Below are positions 1 through 8,200 of a stretch of 17,074 nt of DNA, piece by piece. The stretch comes from Methanoregula sp. (GTDB lineage: Archaea; Halobacteriota; Methanomicrobia; Methanomicrobiales; Methanospirillaceae): positions 1-17,074 of the forward strand of contig DUHF01000060.1 in the NCBI GenBank assembly GCA_013331015.1, in the 5' to 3' direction. The notes under the pieces are model-generated. The model ran no database searches. It was given only the letters and a program-made list of their open reading frames with translations, and had not been told where the DNA came from. Every line of letters starts with the position of its first letter. Position 1 is the stretch's first letter. Made by a program: the position numbers and the translations under genes.

Positions 1-473
1 CATGCGCAGCCGCACGCGAGGCGGACGCGATCCAGCGGTTCTTCACCCGGCCGGTATTTTTGAGCCTCACCATCGGGATCCCGTTCTGCATCTTCAAGCT
101 CCTCTTTGGGATCACGGCTTTCCGGCTCGGTACAGACGGGGACACCAGGCTCCTTTTCTTTGGCGGGGCCGTGGTGGTCTGGGCAACTGCCGACCTCTTC
201 ATGAATATCAGCCGGTCGCTCTTTGACCTGGCCCACAAAAAACCACTCTCCGAGTTCTGCACGATCGCCCAACTCGGCCGGATCTTCAACAAACCGCTGG
301 TCTTTCTTGCCGTAGACACCCTCATTACGTTCTCCATCATCTGCGCAATGCTCTGGCTCGGGTGGATTACCCTGCTCGACCGCGCCGAGATGGTCCTGTG
401 GTACCTGGCAACAACGGCAAACCTGATCAGCCTCTCGCTGGTCATCCTGTATAACGAGATCCGGAACAGCTGA
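1..473 (+). CDS. Polytopic membrane protein, 3' part (5' end outside window)
   Basis: The reading frame starting at base 3 is open from the window edge to the TGA at 471-473, so this is the C-terminal ~156 residues of a longer protein. The TTG at 60 is an internal Leu codon and not a convincing start. About four hydrophobic segments are visible: around the LSLTIGIPF stretch, LLFFGGAVVVW, the long PLVFLAVDTLITF region, and MVLWYLATTANLIS. They are joined by a basic loop containing HKKPLSEF. The protein ends in a short polar tail (YNEIRNS). It therefore sits in the cytoplasmic membrane. I do not recognise the family and see no catalytic motif. The next gene on the same strand, also a small membrane protein, begins 77 bp downstream, so the two may be cotranscribed. 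Coding is confident; function is unknown. Confidence 0.75.
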   Translation, partial: CAAAREADAIQRFFTRPVFLSLTIGIPFCIFKLLFGITAFRLGTDGDTRLLFFGGAVVVWATADLFMNISRSLFDLAHKKPLSEFCTIAQLGRIFNKPLVFLAVDTLITFSIICAMLWLGWITLLDRAEMVLWYLATTANLISLSLVILYNEIRNS

Positions 474-550
474 TCTCCCGCAACGGGCGCGAACTCTGCT
501 GCGGGGCAGATCCGAACCTTTGATAATTCGCCCCGGGAAACCCTTCTTTG

Positions 551-964
551 ATGACCAGCCAGATAACCGGCTCGCTGTGGAGGAGGCGCCTCATCGCGGG
601 ATTTCTCACCTGGCTCATTCCGTTTCTGATTTCAATTCCCTTCTTTGGCATGGACAGAACCCTTGTTGTTGACCAGATGCTCTTCAAATCCCTCATGATC
701 GTTGTGGGTTCTCTGACCGCCGCGATACTCCTTGTCTGGTTCTTTGCTGTTGTCCCGGGATCATTTGCGCGCGAGGCCGCAATCACCGGGGCCGTCTGGC
801 TTGCGATGAACTGGGCCCTCGATCTTGTTGTGCTTGTGGGACTGATGGGAATGCCACCCTGCGACTACGCCACCGGGATCGGGTTGCGGTACCTGGTGAT
901 ACCGGCAATGGTCATTCCGGCCGGGATAATTGCTGATATGGCGGTGGAGCGGGCGGGCAACTGA
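551..964 (+). CDS. Small four-helix membrane protein, unknown function
   Basis: This encodes 137 residues. The ATG at 551 is preferred over the TTG just before it at 548. Four hydrophobic stretches are visible: residues ~13-31 (FLTWLIPFLISIPFFG), ~46-66 (LMIVVGSLTAAILLVWFF), ~75-98 (an AVWLAMNWALDLVVLVGL stretch) and ~112-130 (YLVIPAMVIPAGIIADMA). A basic N-terminus (WRRR) suggests an N-in orientation. A Trp/Asn/Asp cluster in helix 3 and the PPCDY loop after it are the most distinctive positions. No Shine-Dalgarno is evident. A weak TATA-like TTTGATAATT lies at 519-528, about 27 nt before the ATG, as seen for other genes here. I do not recognise a family. It may be transcribed with the upstream membrane protein gene. 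Confidence 0.7.
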   Translation: MTSQITGSLWRRRLIAGFLTWLIPFLISIPFFGMDRTLVVDQMLFKSLMIVVGSLTAAILLVWFFAVVPGSFAREAAITGAVWLAMNWALDLVVLVGLMGMPPCDYATGIGLRYLVIPAMVIPAGIIADMAVERAGN

Positions 965-998
965 CGGTATGGTAAATCCAGAATTATGGGGTGCACCA

Positions 999-1057
999 AC
1001 AGACTGTTTATTATACTCTGAGTGCGCATATTGTAGCACAGTTATACATAAAACTGT
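999..1057 (+). promoter_or_regulatory. TATA box with two ACAG/CTGT palindromes, promoter of the zinc-ribbon gene
   Basis: TTATACATA at 1042-1050 lies about 25 nt before the ATG at 1071, the archaeal TATA-to-start distance, which implies a leaderless or nearly leaderless mRNA. The box sits inside an inverted repeat, ACAGTT (1038-1043) and AACTGT (1052-1057). A second, tighter palindrome ACAGACTGT lies at 999-1007 with another TATA-like TTATTATAC right after it. A repressor binding the overlapping palindrome would block TBP access; that role is inferred. Confidence 0.5.
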
Positions 1058-1070
1058 ATGAGAAAACATT

Positions 1071-1253
1071 ATGTTCGGATCGAATAATTATGGTGGCAGC
1101 AGGGGTCCCAGAGACTTCGGCGGCCCGCGTGAAATGACAAAATGCACCTGTTCAGACTGCGGAAAAGAATGCGAAGTTCCGTTCAAGCCGACCGAAGGCC
1201 GCCCGGTTTATTGCCGTGACTGCCTCCCGAAGCACCGGAAGCCCCGGTTCTAA
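1071..1253 (+). CDS. CxxC-x17-CxxC mini zinc-ribbon protein
   Basis: This encodes 60 residues. The C-terminal half holds CSDC, exactly 17 residues, then CRDC, followed by a basic tail (PKHRKPRF). That is the signature of the small CxxC-x17-CxxC domain family common in methanogens, predicted to bind one zinc ion through the four cysteines. An extra Cys lies between the pairs (GKECEVPF). The N-terminal ~24 residues are low complexity, rich in Gly/Arg/Asn with FGG and RGP units, resembling RGG-type nucleic-acid-binding tails. A role as a small nucleic-acid-associated protein is plausible but unproven. There is no Shine-Dalgarno; a TATA box ~25 nt upstream suggests a leaderless message. A T-rich stretch shortly after the stop fits termination, making this a monocistronic gene. 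Confidence 0.88.
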   Translation: MFGSNNYGGSRGPRDFGGPREMTKCTCSDCGKECEVPFKPTEGRPVYCRDCLPKHRKPRF

Positions 1254-1271
1254 TTTCATAAATTTATTCAC

Positions 1272-1282
1272 TTTTTCCTTTC
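1272..1282 (+). terminator. T-rich terminator after the zinc-ribbon gene
   Basis: A short pyrimidine tract (TTTTTCCTTTC) begins 18 nt after the stop codon. Archaeal RNA polymerase terminates at such T-rich sequence without needing a hairpin. It is weaker than the T8 runs elsewhere in the window. Confidence 0.35.
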
Positions 1283-1419
1283 CTGGGGATCGCATCCCTT
1301 GCCTGTTCGTATCACCTTTCCTGTGAGCGGGGGCTCTTCTTTAGACTGCTCCTGTCGATCTTCCTTCATTTTTCGTGTACCGTCAGGTATCCGATCCTGC
1401 TCCCATCAAAAGCGGCCGG

Positions 1420-1427
1420 TATAAATA
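1420..1427 (+). promoter_or_regulatory. TATA box of the histidine kinase gene
   Basis: TATAAATA matches the archaeal TATA consensus. Transcription would start near 1446-1452, just before the hairpin at 1457-1477. This leaves either a ~150-nt leader for the ATG at 1599 or a ~33-nt leader for the TTG at 1482. Confidence 0.55.
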
Positions 1428-1456
1428 ATTTGAAATAAAAGATGAGAACACCAGAA

Positions 1457-1477
1457 TCCGGATTGGGGTGATCCGGA
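1457..1477 (+). promoter_or_regulatory. Leader hairpin overlapping a Shine-Dalgarno-like sequence
   Basis: TCCGGAT (1457-1463) and ATCCGGA (1471-1477) form a perfect 7-bp stem around the loop TGGGGTG. The sequence GGTGATCC at 1467-1474 matches the complement of the archaeal 16S 3' end over 8 nt and lies partly in the loop and partly in the stem. It is 7 nt before a TTG at 1482 in the kinase frame. It could control a long-form start or be fortuitous. Confidence 0.35.
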
Positions 1478-1598
1478 CCTGTTGCAGGGAACGGGTTTTA
1501 TCGTTGAGGGGAAAAAAAACCCATTCCCGTACGCTCACTGCCCGGGCGATAACTCCGGGTTATCTCATCAATCTCCTTTAAAGAAACGGTTACCTGCC

Positions 1599-3905
1599 AT
1601 GGATCTTCTCCCGCCACCGGACAAGCAACGGCCGTTCTCGCATTACCTGCTCGTCTCCATGATACTCCTCGTGGTCTTTGTCGCCATGGGGATCACGGTC
1701 ACCGATTACCTCCAGGCAAAACAGAACTACGAGCAGAACGCGGCATTCCTGCAGGCCCAGACCGAGAAAAACATCATTCAGTCGGTCGAGATCATCGATG
1801 CCGGGTTCCGGCTCTTCGATGACAGCCAGAACGAGAAACTCATGGCCGGGTTCTCGGTGTTCATGATCGGGTACGATCAGGCTGGACGCGATCCGGCAAG
1901 GATGGATCTCGAAGCAATAAAGGAGGAGATTGGCGGGAATGTCGATCTTTACATCATCAATGAATCGAATGTCATCGAGTTTACCACCTACAGCCCGGAT
2001 CTCGGGCTGGACTTCCGGACGGTCCCCTATTTTTCCCGGTACCTGACCGGGATACGGAATTCGGAGGGATATTTCTCGGACCGGGTGGTCAGCGAGATCA
2101 CCACGGGCGACCTCCGCAAGTACGCGTACATGCCCACACCCGATCACCGGTATATCTTCGAGCTCGGCCTGACCGGCCCCCTCTACGACCAGCAGCATTC
2201 ATTTGAATCCTACCAGAAAAATATCGACCAGATCGTTTATCTCAATCCTTTTGTGAAGGATGTCGCGATTTATGACATGACCAAAAGACCGGTCAACCGT
2301 ACCGCACCGCTGCCGGACGCGGACACGGAGGCGGATCTCGACCAGGTCATTGCCACGCGGACCGGCATGGAACTGGTCAACAGCACCGGGGGGACAAAAA
2401 CCACCTACCTGTTCGTGGATCTCATGGACAACCAGTATGGCTCGGATGTGAGCCGTATTGTCCGGATCACCTACGATACCACCCTCATCGGGAAGCAGCT
2501 TGAGGATCTGCTCATCACCCACTTCCTTGTCGCCCTGCTTGCGGTGCTCCTTGGGATCATTGCCGCTATCCTCCTCGCCCGGTTCCTTGCCCGGCCGGTA
2601 TACCAGATCGTCTCGGATGTCAACCGGATCGCACAGGGCGATCTGGACCACACCATTGCGCCACCGGCCATCGGGCACGAGTTCGTTGTGCTTGAAGAGA
2701 GTGTCAACACCATGGTATCAACGCTCAACGCGGCGATTGAGCGCGAGAAGGTGAGCGAGGAGCGGTACCGCAGGCTTATTGAGAATATTCCGGACGTTCT
2801 CTGGACCACTACCCAGGAGGGCCGGACCATGTTCATCAGCCCGAACGTGGAGATTGTGTACGGGTATACGCCGGAGGAGATCCACGGGCAGGAAGCGTTG
2901 CTTTTCTTTGACCAAATACACAAGGAGGACCACGCCAGGGTAACCGGGGCATGGAAGTCCCTGTTTACCGGGAACAAATTCGATATCGAGTACCGGATAC
3001 AGCGAAAAGACGGGATATGGATCTGGCTGCATGACCGGTCTACCGCAGTGTACGAGCGAGACGGCACCTGGTACGCAGACGGGATCTTCTCGGATATTTC
3101 CGCCCGTAAGCAGGCAGAGGAACAACTGCACCGGTTCTATTCCGAACTCGAGCAGCGGGTGGACCAGCGGACAGCAGAACTGCAAAGAAAGGAAGATGCA
3201 TTCCGGCAGGCGAGCAAGAAACTCAACCTGCTCAGTTCGATCACCCGCCACGATATCCTCAACCAGCTCACGATCCTGACCGGGTACATCAAACTGGCCG
3301 AGGATCGCATCGAGAACCCGGACGCCCGTAAGTATCTTGCAACCGCGCAAAAAGCAGCAGGCGTCATCGACCGCCACATGATCTTCACCCGGCTTTACCA
3401 GAATGTCGGGGTGCACGCCCCCACCTGGCAGAACGTGCAACAGATTGTCGATAAGACCTGCAGGGATCTCCCTTCCCCGGCACTCACCTGCACGGTGGAT
3501 ACCGGTGACCTGGAACTCTATGCCGACCCGCTCCTTGAAAAAGTGTTCTTTACCCTGCTTGAAAACACCCTCCGTCACGGGGAACGGGCCACCCGGGTGA
3601 GAGTGACAAAAATCCTGAGCAATACGGGGCTTACCCTCATCTGCGAGGATGATGGTATCGGGATCGCCCCGCACGAGAAGGAGCGGATCTTTGAATGGGG
3701 GTATGGCAAACATACCGGCTTTGGGCTCTTCCTCTCCCGCGAGATCCTTGCCATCACCGGCCTCTCCATCAAAGAGTGCGGGGAGGCAGGAAACGGTGCA
3801 CGCTTTGAGATCACTGTGCCGGCAGAAGCGTACCGGTTCCTGCCACCTCCGGCAGGAGGACAGGAAATGGAGGACGGGCAGGATCGCGATTCGGGCGATA
3901 TCTGA
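1599..3905 (+). CDS. Membrane sensor histidine kinase (Cache-like, HAMP, PAS)
   Basis: This encodes 768 residues from the ATG at 1599. Visible in order: TM1 ~16-35; an extracytoplasmic ~40-303 region resembling a double-Cache ligand sensor; TM2 ~304-328; HAMP ~328-382; PAS plus PAC ~389-505; a coiled coil ~505-540; the HisKA-like H-box with phospho-acceptor H551 in TRHDILNQ; and a C-terminal HATPase with N-box Asn656, G1 box EDDGIGI (683-689), F-box ERIFEWG and G2 box HTGFGL (705-710). All catalytic motifs are intact, so it should autophosphorylate in response to an extracellular signal. No response regulator is adjacent, so it is an orphan here. A longer form from TTG 1482 (807 residues) has a good Shine-Dalgarno-like sequence, but its extra 39 codons look non-coding by third-position use, and the ATG puts TM1 near the N-terminus. 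The downstream genes are convergent. Confidence 0.93.
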   Translation: MDLLPPPDKQRPFSHYLLVSMILLVVFVAMGITVTDYLQAKQNYEQNAAFLQAQTEKNIIQSVEIIDAGFRLFDDSQNEKLMAGFSVFMIGYDQAGRDPARMDLEAIKEEIGGNVDLYIINESNVIEFTTYSPDLGLDFRTVPYFSRYLTGIRNSEGYFSDRVVSEITTGDLRKYAYMPTPDHRYIFELGLTGPLYDQQHSFESYQKNIDQIVYLNPFVKDVAIYDMTKRPVNRTAPLPDADTEADLDQVIATRTGMELVNSTGGTKTTYLFVDLMDNQYGSDVSRIVRITYDTTLIGKQLEDLLITHFLVALLAVLLGIIAAILLARFLARPVYQIVSDVNRIAQGDLDHTIAPPAIGHEFVVLEESVNTMVSTLNAAIEREKVSEERYRRLIENIPDVLWTTTQEGRTMFISPNVEIVYGYTPEEIHGQEALLFFDQIHKEDHARVTGAWKSLFTGNKFDIEYRIQRKDGIWIWLHDRSTAVYERDGTWYADGIFSDISARKQAEEQLHRFYSELEQRVDQRTAELQRKEDAFRQASKKLNLLSSITRHDILNQLTILTGYIKLAEDRIENPDARKYLATAQKAAGVIDRHMIFTRLYQNVGVHAPTWQNVQQIVDKTCRDLPSPALTCTVDTGDLELYADPLLEKVFFTLLENTLRHGERATRVRVTKILSNTGLTLICEDDGIGIAPHEKERIFEWGYGKHTGFGLFLSREILAITGLSIKECGEAGNGARFEITVPAEAYRFLPPPAGGQEMEDGQDRDSGDI

Positions 3906-4069
3906 TAGATGCGGGATTTGTTATCCGGGTCTTTGCCGATCTGATTGGGTAAATAAGGATTATGCCAGCAAGAGGATGGGGGCGGACGACCTCTGAAACC
4001 TCTTTTTGGGGCACCCCCGCAGCGGCTCGTGCAATTCAATGGCAGAAGAATTCTGCGGGTATCCGATTC

Positions 4070-4077
4070 AAAAAAAA
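4070..4077 (-). terminator. T8 terminator after the deaminase gene
   Basis: Eight T residues on the minus strand begin 12 nt after the stop codon of the deaminase gene. This is a typical archaeal intrinsic terminator. Confidence 0.6.
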
Positions 4078-4089
4078 GCAACAAGCCAA

Positions 4090-4575
4090 TTATTTTGTGT
4101 CATCGCCCAGCGATTCCCGGCTGCGCATCTGGTACAGGACCATGGGGTCCATCTCTTTGTATGTATCGGCTCCCGTCTTCATGATCACATTGGCAATCCC
4201 GCTGTTGACGATCATCTTGGAGCAGAGGAAGCAGGGCCATATATGGGTGATCTCATTGTTTGCAACTTCAAAGCCGGCAAGGTAGAGGGTGCAGCCCCTT
4301 GCGTGTTTTCCTGCCTGGAGAAGGGCGTTCATCTCGGCATGGACGCTCCGGCACCGCTCGTAGTTGGAGCCGGAAGGGATGTTGTGATCGTTTCTCCAGC
4401 ACCGGTTGAGTTCGGTGCAGTCCATCTGCTTCCGGGGGGCGCCGGTGTAGCCGGTTGAGACGATGGTGTTGAACTCGTCAACAATGATCGCGCCAAAGTT
4501 CCGCCGGAGGCAGGTGCCCTGGTTGGCGCACCGGGTTGCAAGGTCGAGGAAGTACTGGTGCCTGTTGGTCCGCAT
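4090..4575 (-). CDS. dCMP deaminase family protein
   Basis: This encodes 161 residues and belongs to the zinc-dependent cytidine/deoxycytidylate deaminase superfamily. The zinc and catalytic signature is complete: H79-A-E81 (SVHAEMNAL) and PCFLC (C115 and C118). The conserved strand GAIIVDEFNTIVSTGYTGAP (residues 28-47) is typical of dCMP deaminases and ComEB-like proteins, as is the Cys-rich RCxNQGTCLRR start. The expected reaction is dCMP to dUMP, feeding dTMP synthesis; a related (d)CMP or nucleoside substrate cannot be excluded. I chose the ATG at 4575, not the upstream 4647, because the family begins with a short MRxxWxxYF-like helix and because a TATA-like TTTAATAC lies 23-30 nt before this ATG. 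The DUF1294 gene lies 91 bp upstream on the same strand. Confidence 0.92.
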   Translation of the reverse strand: MRTNRHQYFLDLATRCANQGTCLRRNFGAIIVDEFNTIVSTGYTGAPRKQMDCTELNRCWRNDHNIPSGSNYERCRSVHAEMNALLQAGKHARGCTLYLAGFEVANNEITHIWPCFLCSKMIVNSGIANVIMKTGADTYKEMDPMVLYQMRSRESLGDDTK

Positions 4576-4597
4576 GGAAAAAATATTGCATAGCCCG

Positions 4598-4605
4598 GTA
4601 TTAAA
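4598..4605 (-). promoter_or_regulatory. TATA box of the deaminase gene
   Basis: TTTAATAC on the minus strand spans positions -30 to -23 relative to the deaminase ATG, predicting a transcription start at or next to the start codon. No Shine-Dalgarno is present between them. Confidence 0.45.
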
Positions 4606-4666
4606 GAAGTGGGATTTGTGCGGTGCGGCAGGGTGACCGCTGCTCATACAATAACAGGCCTTCGGT

Positions 4667-4942
4667 TCAATGGAAGAGCGGAGTGAAGAGATACAAGGAG
4701 AGCGTTAGCTGCACTATTGCAAAGAGCGGCACCAGGAGGAATTTTGTATGCCGGGTCTTGTGCCGGAAGAGCTGCATGCCCGCGAGCGCACCAAAGGGGC
4801 CAAAGAGAGCGAGGAGGAGGAGCGTTCTCTCGGGGATGCGCCATGCTTTTGTTCCCGCCTTGTGCTTGTCATACCAAAACGCGCCAAGGGAGAGCAGGTT
4901 CAGGAAAGCGAGGGTGAGGGTGAGAGGAACGATGGAATCCAT
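4667..4942 (-). CDS. DUF1294 family small membrane protein
   Basis: This encodes 91 residues. The family signature is clear: a hydrophobic N-terminal helix (residues ~5-22), then FWYDKHKAG, then RIPERTLLLLALFGPFGA (second helix, residues ~35-55), GMQLFRHKTRHTKF, and a last helix ~68-86 near the C-terminus. DUF1294 proteins are small integral membrane proteins of unknown function found in bacteria and archaea. The YDK, RIPE and FRHKTRH motifs are the family's most conserved blocks, and all are intact here. A possible TATA-like AATAATAAGG lies ~29-38 nt upstream of the ATG on the minus strand, giving a short leader. The deaminase gene follows 91 bp downstream but has its own TATA-like box, so the pair need not be an operon. 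Confidence 0.9.
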   Translation of the reverse strand: MDSIVPLTLTLAFLNLLSLGAFWYDKHKAGTKAWRIPERTLLLLALFGPFGALAGMQLFRHKTRHTKFLLVPLFAIVQLTLSLYLFTPLFH

Positions 4943-5155
4943 TGCGTGCCATTAGTCTTTGCGCTGCTTTCCTTATTATTTGCCCACGGTGAATTGTCAG
5001 GAGCCGTATGGACACGACCGATTCTACCAAATATTTACCTTCGGGCAGCCTCATCCGGACCGGTCAAATCATGCCCCACGGAATCTGGAGTTCTTCATTC
5101 CGGCAGCCGCAGAGGTACCAGGTGAGGGGAAACGGGACCGCAATCCTAAAAGGTT

Positions 5156-5174
5156 AGGGAATGATTCGTTCCCT
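5156..5174. promoter_or_regulatory. Inverted repeat upstream of the giant gene
   Basis: AGGGAA (5156-5161) and TTCCCT (5169-5174) flank a 7-nt spacer. The centre also contains the smaller palindrome GAATGATTC. It lies about 50-70 bp upstream of the TATA box, a position suited to an activator or regulator site. No cognate regulator is visible in the window. Confidence 0.3.
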
Positions 5175-5222
5175 GTTTGTTGTTCCCGATGTGTTCACTG
5201 CGTAAAATCAAAACAAAACGGC

Positions 5223-5228
5223 TATAAA
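5223..5228 (+). promoter_or_regulatory. TATA box of the giant secreted-protein gene
   Basis: TATAAA spans -28 to -23 relative to the ATG at 5251, predicting a leaderless or near-leaderless message. The AAAAGGA just before the ATG is only about 2 nt away, too close to act as a normal Shine-Dalgarno. Confidence 0.5.
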
Positions 5229-5250
5229 CACTTCTGTCTTTTAAAAGGAT

Positions 5251-8200
5251 ATGGCGGCGAGGCGGGTTTGGCACCCATATCGAAGAATAAAAAGATTGCA
5301 GAATATTGTTTTCCTTCTCATGCTTTCTTCCTTACTCCTCTGCGGACCCGCCGTCGCGGAGAGCAGGATCTTCTATTGCCCGTACGGTCAGACAGATCCG
5401 TTCTGCATGCCGTGGGGAACGATAACGGCCTTCATCCACGAAACGGAGGGTGGCGATCTTGGCAACCGGATCGATCATGGCCAGTACGAGTGCGAATATG
5501 AAATGTTAAATTATTACACATTCCGGTTGAAAAGTTGTGAGAACTTAGTCAATTACGAGGCAACGGCTACGATCCCGTTCACCATACCGGACGGGGTGAA
5601 CCTCTCGCGGACATACAGAGCCCATGTGTCTTTCGATGGCCCGGGTGACAGCGGAGGGGGATCGAATATCCCCAGCTGTGCAAACGTGCGGGGGTATGAC
5701 TGCGAAGAACCGGTGTATTACCTGAACGGGATAGAGATGACGGACTGGATCGATGAGTATGGTGCCAAGTCCAGTTTCGGGTGGGTCGACCCCGCGATCC
5801 TGACGCACGGGGTCAACACCCTGGAGGTCAGAAGCAAACCCCTCTGGACATATATTAACATGGACGGATTTTCCGGTGGGCCGTTCTACACAGGAAGGAT
5901 CGATATCGACGATGTGTATGTCATCCTCCAGACATCTTATCTCGCCTCAGAGATGCCGGAGCTGCTCGACCTTGTGGTCGCTCCCGAACCGGTCATCACC
6001 GGCCATGATGCCGAAGTGATGCCGGTCGTTTCCCCGGGAGGCCCTGAATGGGAGATCATCGGGATCTCCTATCAGGTTATTGACCGCGACTCCGGGAGGG
6101 CCGAGCTGTACAGGGTCATTCCCGGAACTGCGAACCTCACCTTCCGCCCGGCGCCCGGAACCTATGGCAGGAAATGGCTGATCGCAAAGATGCACGTGCA
6201 GGAGAAGCTGACCGGCCATCGTGAGATATCCGAGGTGAAAACACCCCTCCGGATCTACTTTGACAAGGGACAGTACCCCAACTGGGCGGATGATGACGGG
6301 GACGGGGTACCGAACTGGTTCACGTACTGGAAGAAGGACGGGGCGGTCCCGGGCCTTAACGATTCGGTGAATTACCTGCCAAACCTGCCGGGTTATGGGG
6401 TCGCTTCCCTGAATGGAACCGCGGTCTGGGTATCGCCGCTTGCCGCATCGGTCCACTACTCCATGCCACTGGTAATCCCCTCGACCGTTCTCGAACCTTC
6501 GGGCGAGTCGTTCGGAGGGCCGGAGGTGACCGGTATCGATTGCCTTGCCGAGGTTATTGCGCACGAGAACTACCATAACTGGGTGAACCGACAGTGGCTC
6601 GATGGCGGCAGTTTTGTGGGCATGACGGACTCGGACTATAATGCTGCCGGATCGAACACGTTCAACGACAAACTGCCGGACACCTACGAGCAGACGGTAT
6701 CGATGACCTTTACCACCGATACAGACTCCTACTTTCTCTTTGCACTCAAGCATCCCACATACCTCTATTACGGCGACAACGAATACATGGCCATGCGGAC
6801 CGGCAACACGGGGCGGGGCATTCCCGCAAAAGACTGGGCATATCCCGGCAAGCAGGCCGGCCACATTGTCGATCTCCCCCTCCTGAACCCGCCGCCCGGT
6901 GCCGGCGCATGCGGCGGCATGTGCGACATTGTCTCCGACAAGCTCCCCGACGCCGTATTCCAGGGAGTTGAAGATACCCCGCAGGATACCAATGCCAACG
7001 GGCGGTATGACCTCCTGACTGCTGCAAACGACATCCCCGTTTCACTGGAGGGGGTCCATGATGTTGTTGCAGTCCTGAGCGGCGATCCCGGCACCGGTAC
7101 CACGGTGATCGATATCCGCAGGAACCTGCAAACATTTGAGGCAGGGAACTACTCGGTTGCTGCAACGTTTGACGGGACCGCAATATCGTCTGCCGGCATT
7201 GACGGCCCGTATACGGTCAACCTCTCATGGCAGCACGAGTTCCAGGAGAACGGCGATCCTCCGTTTATCTCCTGGGAGACGGCCGCATACACAAGCGCCG
7301 AGTTCGAGCTGCCCCCGGCGGTTTTCTCCGGCACCGCAACAGGATCGGCAGCCAGCCGGAACCTTTCGGTCACCGTGCCCCTCCAGATCAACACCGCGGG
7401 CGTGTATACGGTCGAAGGATACCTGCAGGATCCTGCAGGGACACCGATCGCCCATGCTGCAACAACCGGTGCGTTTATTACCGGGACGACGAATGCCGGG
7501 CTTGTCTTTGACGGGAATGCCATCGCGGCCGGACACCAGGACGGTACCTACAGTCTTGTGAACTTCCGGATCCTTGATGTGGCAGGCACAACAATCAGCC
7601 GGCAGGCAGCTGCGGGAACGGTCGCGATCGTCTCTTCGGAATTTGGCAGCACCATACCGATCCTGACCGGGTCGTACAGCGAGGAGGGCAGGTGGGAGGA
7701 TGACCTCGGCAGGTTCGAAGAACTATCATTCGAGGCGGGAATCGATGCCACTGTTGCGGGCAGGTACTTCTACAGCGCCATGCTCTTTGACGAGGAGGGG
7801 GATCGTATCGAGACTGTCTCCGGCTCACGGGTGGTGAATACGCCCGGGCCGGTCACCCTGACCATCCCGTTCAAAGGACAACTTATCAACGCAAACGGGG
7901 TGGACGGGACGTTCTCGATCCGGTCGCTGGAGATCATCGGGCCGGCAGGATCGGACCTCCATCACCAACCCCTGACCACACGGACTTATACTCATACCCA
8001 GTTCGCCGCGCCCGCATTCCAGATCATCGGCAATATCACCGATTATCCGGTCGATCTCAACAGTGACGGCATTTACGACGCGGTCCGGGTGGGGTTCGAC
8101 ATCCGTACCGGCAGCCAGAAAGAGACCTTCTCGGTCCCCCTCTCCGGCGACCTGACCGTCACGGGTGCAAACCAGTCCGGGCCTTCCGCTACGGTCATCG

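Larger units (their letters stand above)
1254..1598. other. Intergenic region: terminator-like T tracts, kinase promoter and leader
   Basis: Pyrimidine-rich runs follow the zinc-ribbon gene: T5 at 1272-1276, then CCTTTCC. A strong TATA box at 1420-1427 and a hairpin at 1457-1477 precede the kinase gene. Bases 1482-1598 are open in the kinase frame from a TTG. By eye their third positions are only about half G/C, well below the kinase body, so I read them as untranslated leader. No other gene is visible. Confidence 0.5.
4943..5250. other. Divergent intergenic region
   Basis: This 308-bp stretch separates the DUF1294 gene (-) from the giant secreted-protein gene (+). It holds a TATA-like element for each gene at its ends and an inverted repeat at 5156-5174. 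I see no supported coding region or RNA gene. Confidence 0.5.

Noticed and set aside
1482..1598. N-terminal extension of the histidine kinase from TTG 1482
   Set aside because: A Shine-Dalgarno-like sequence supports it, but the 39 added codons have much lower G/C at third positions than the kinase body and lack recognisable content. The ATG at 1599 gives a normal N-terminus before TM1. It is kept as an alternative only.
2718..3713. 331-codon minus-strand open frame inside the kinase gene
   Set aside because: It mirrors the kinase coding frame, a common artefact in high-GC genes, and its translation shows no domain.
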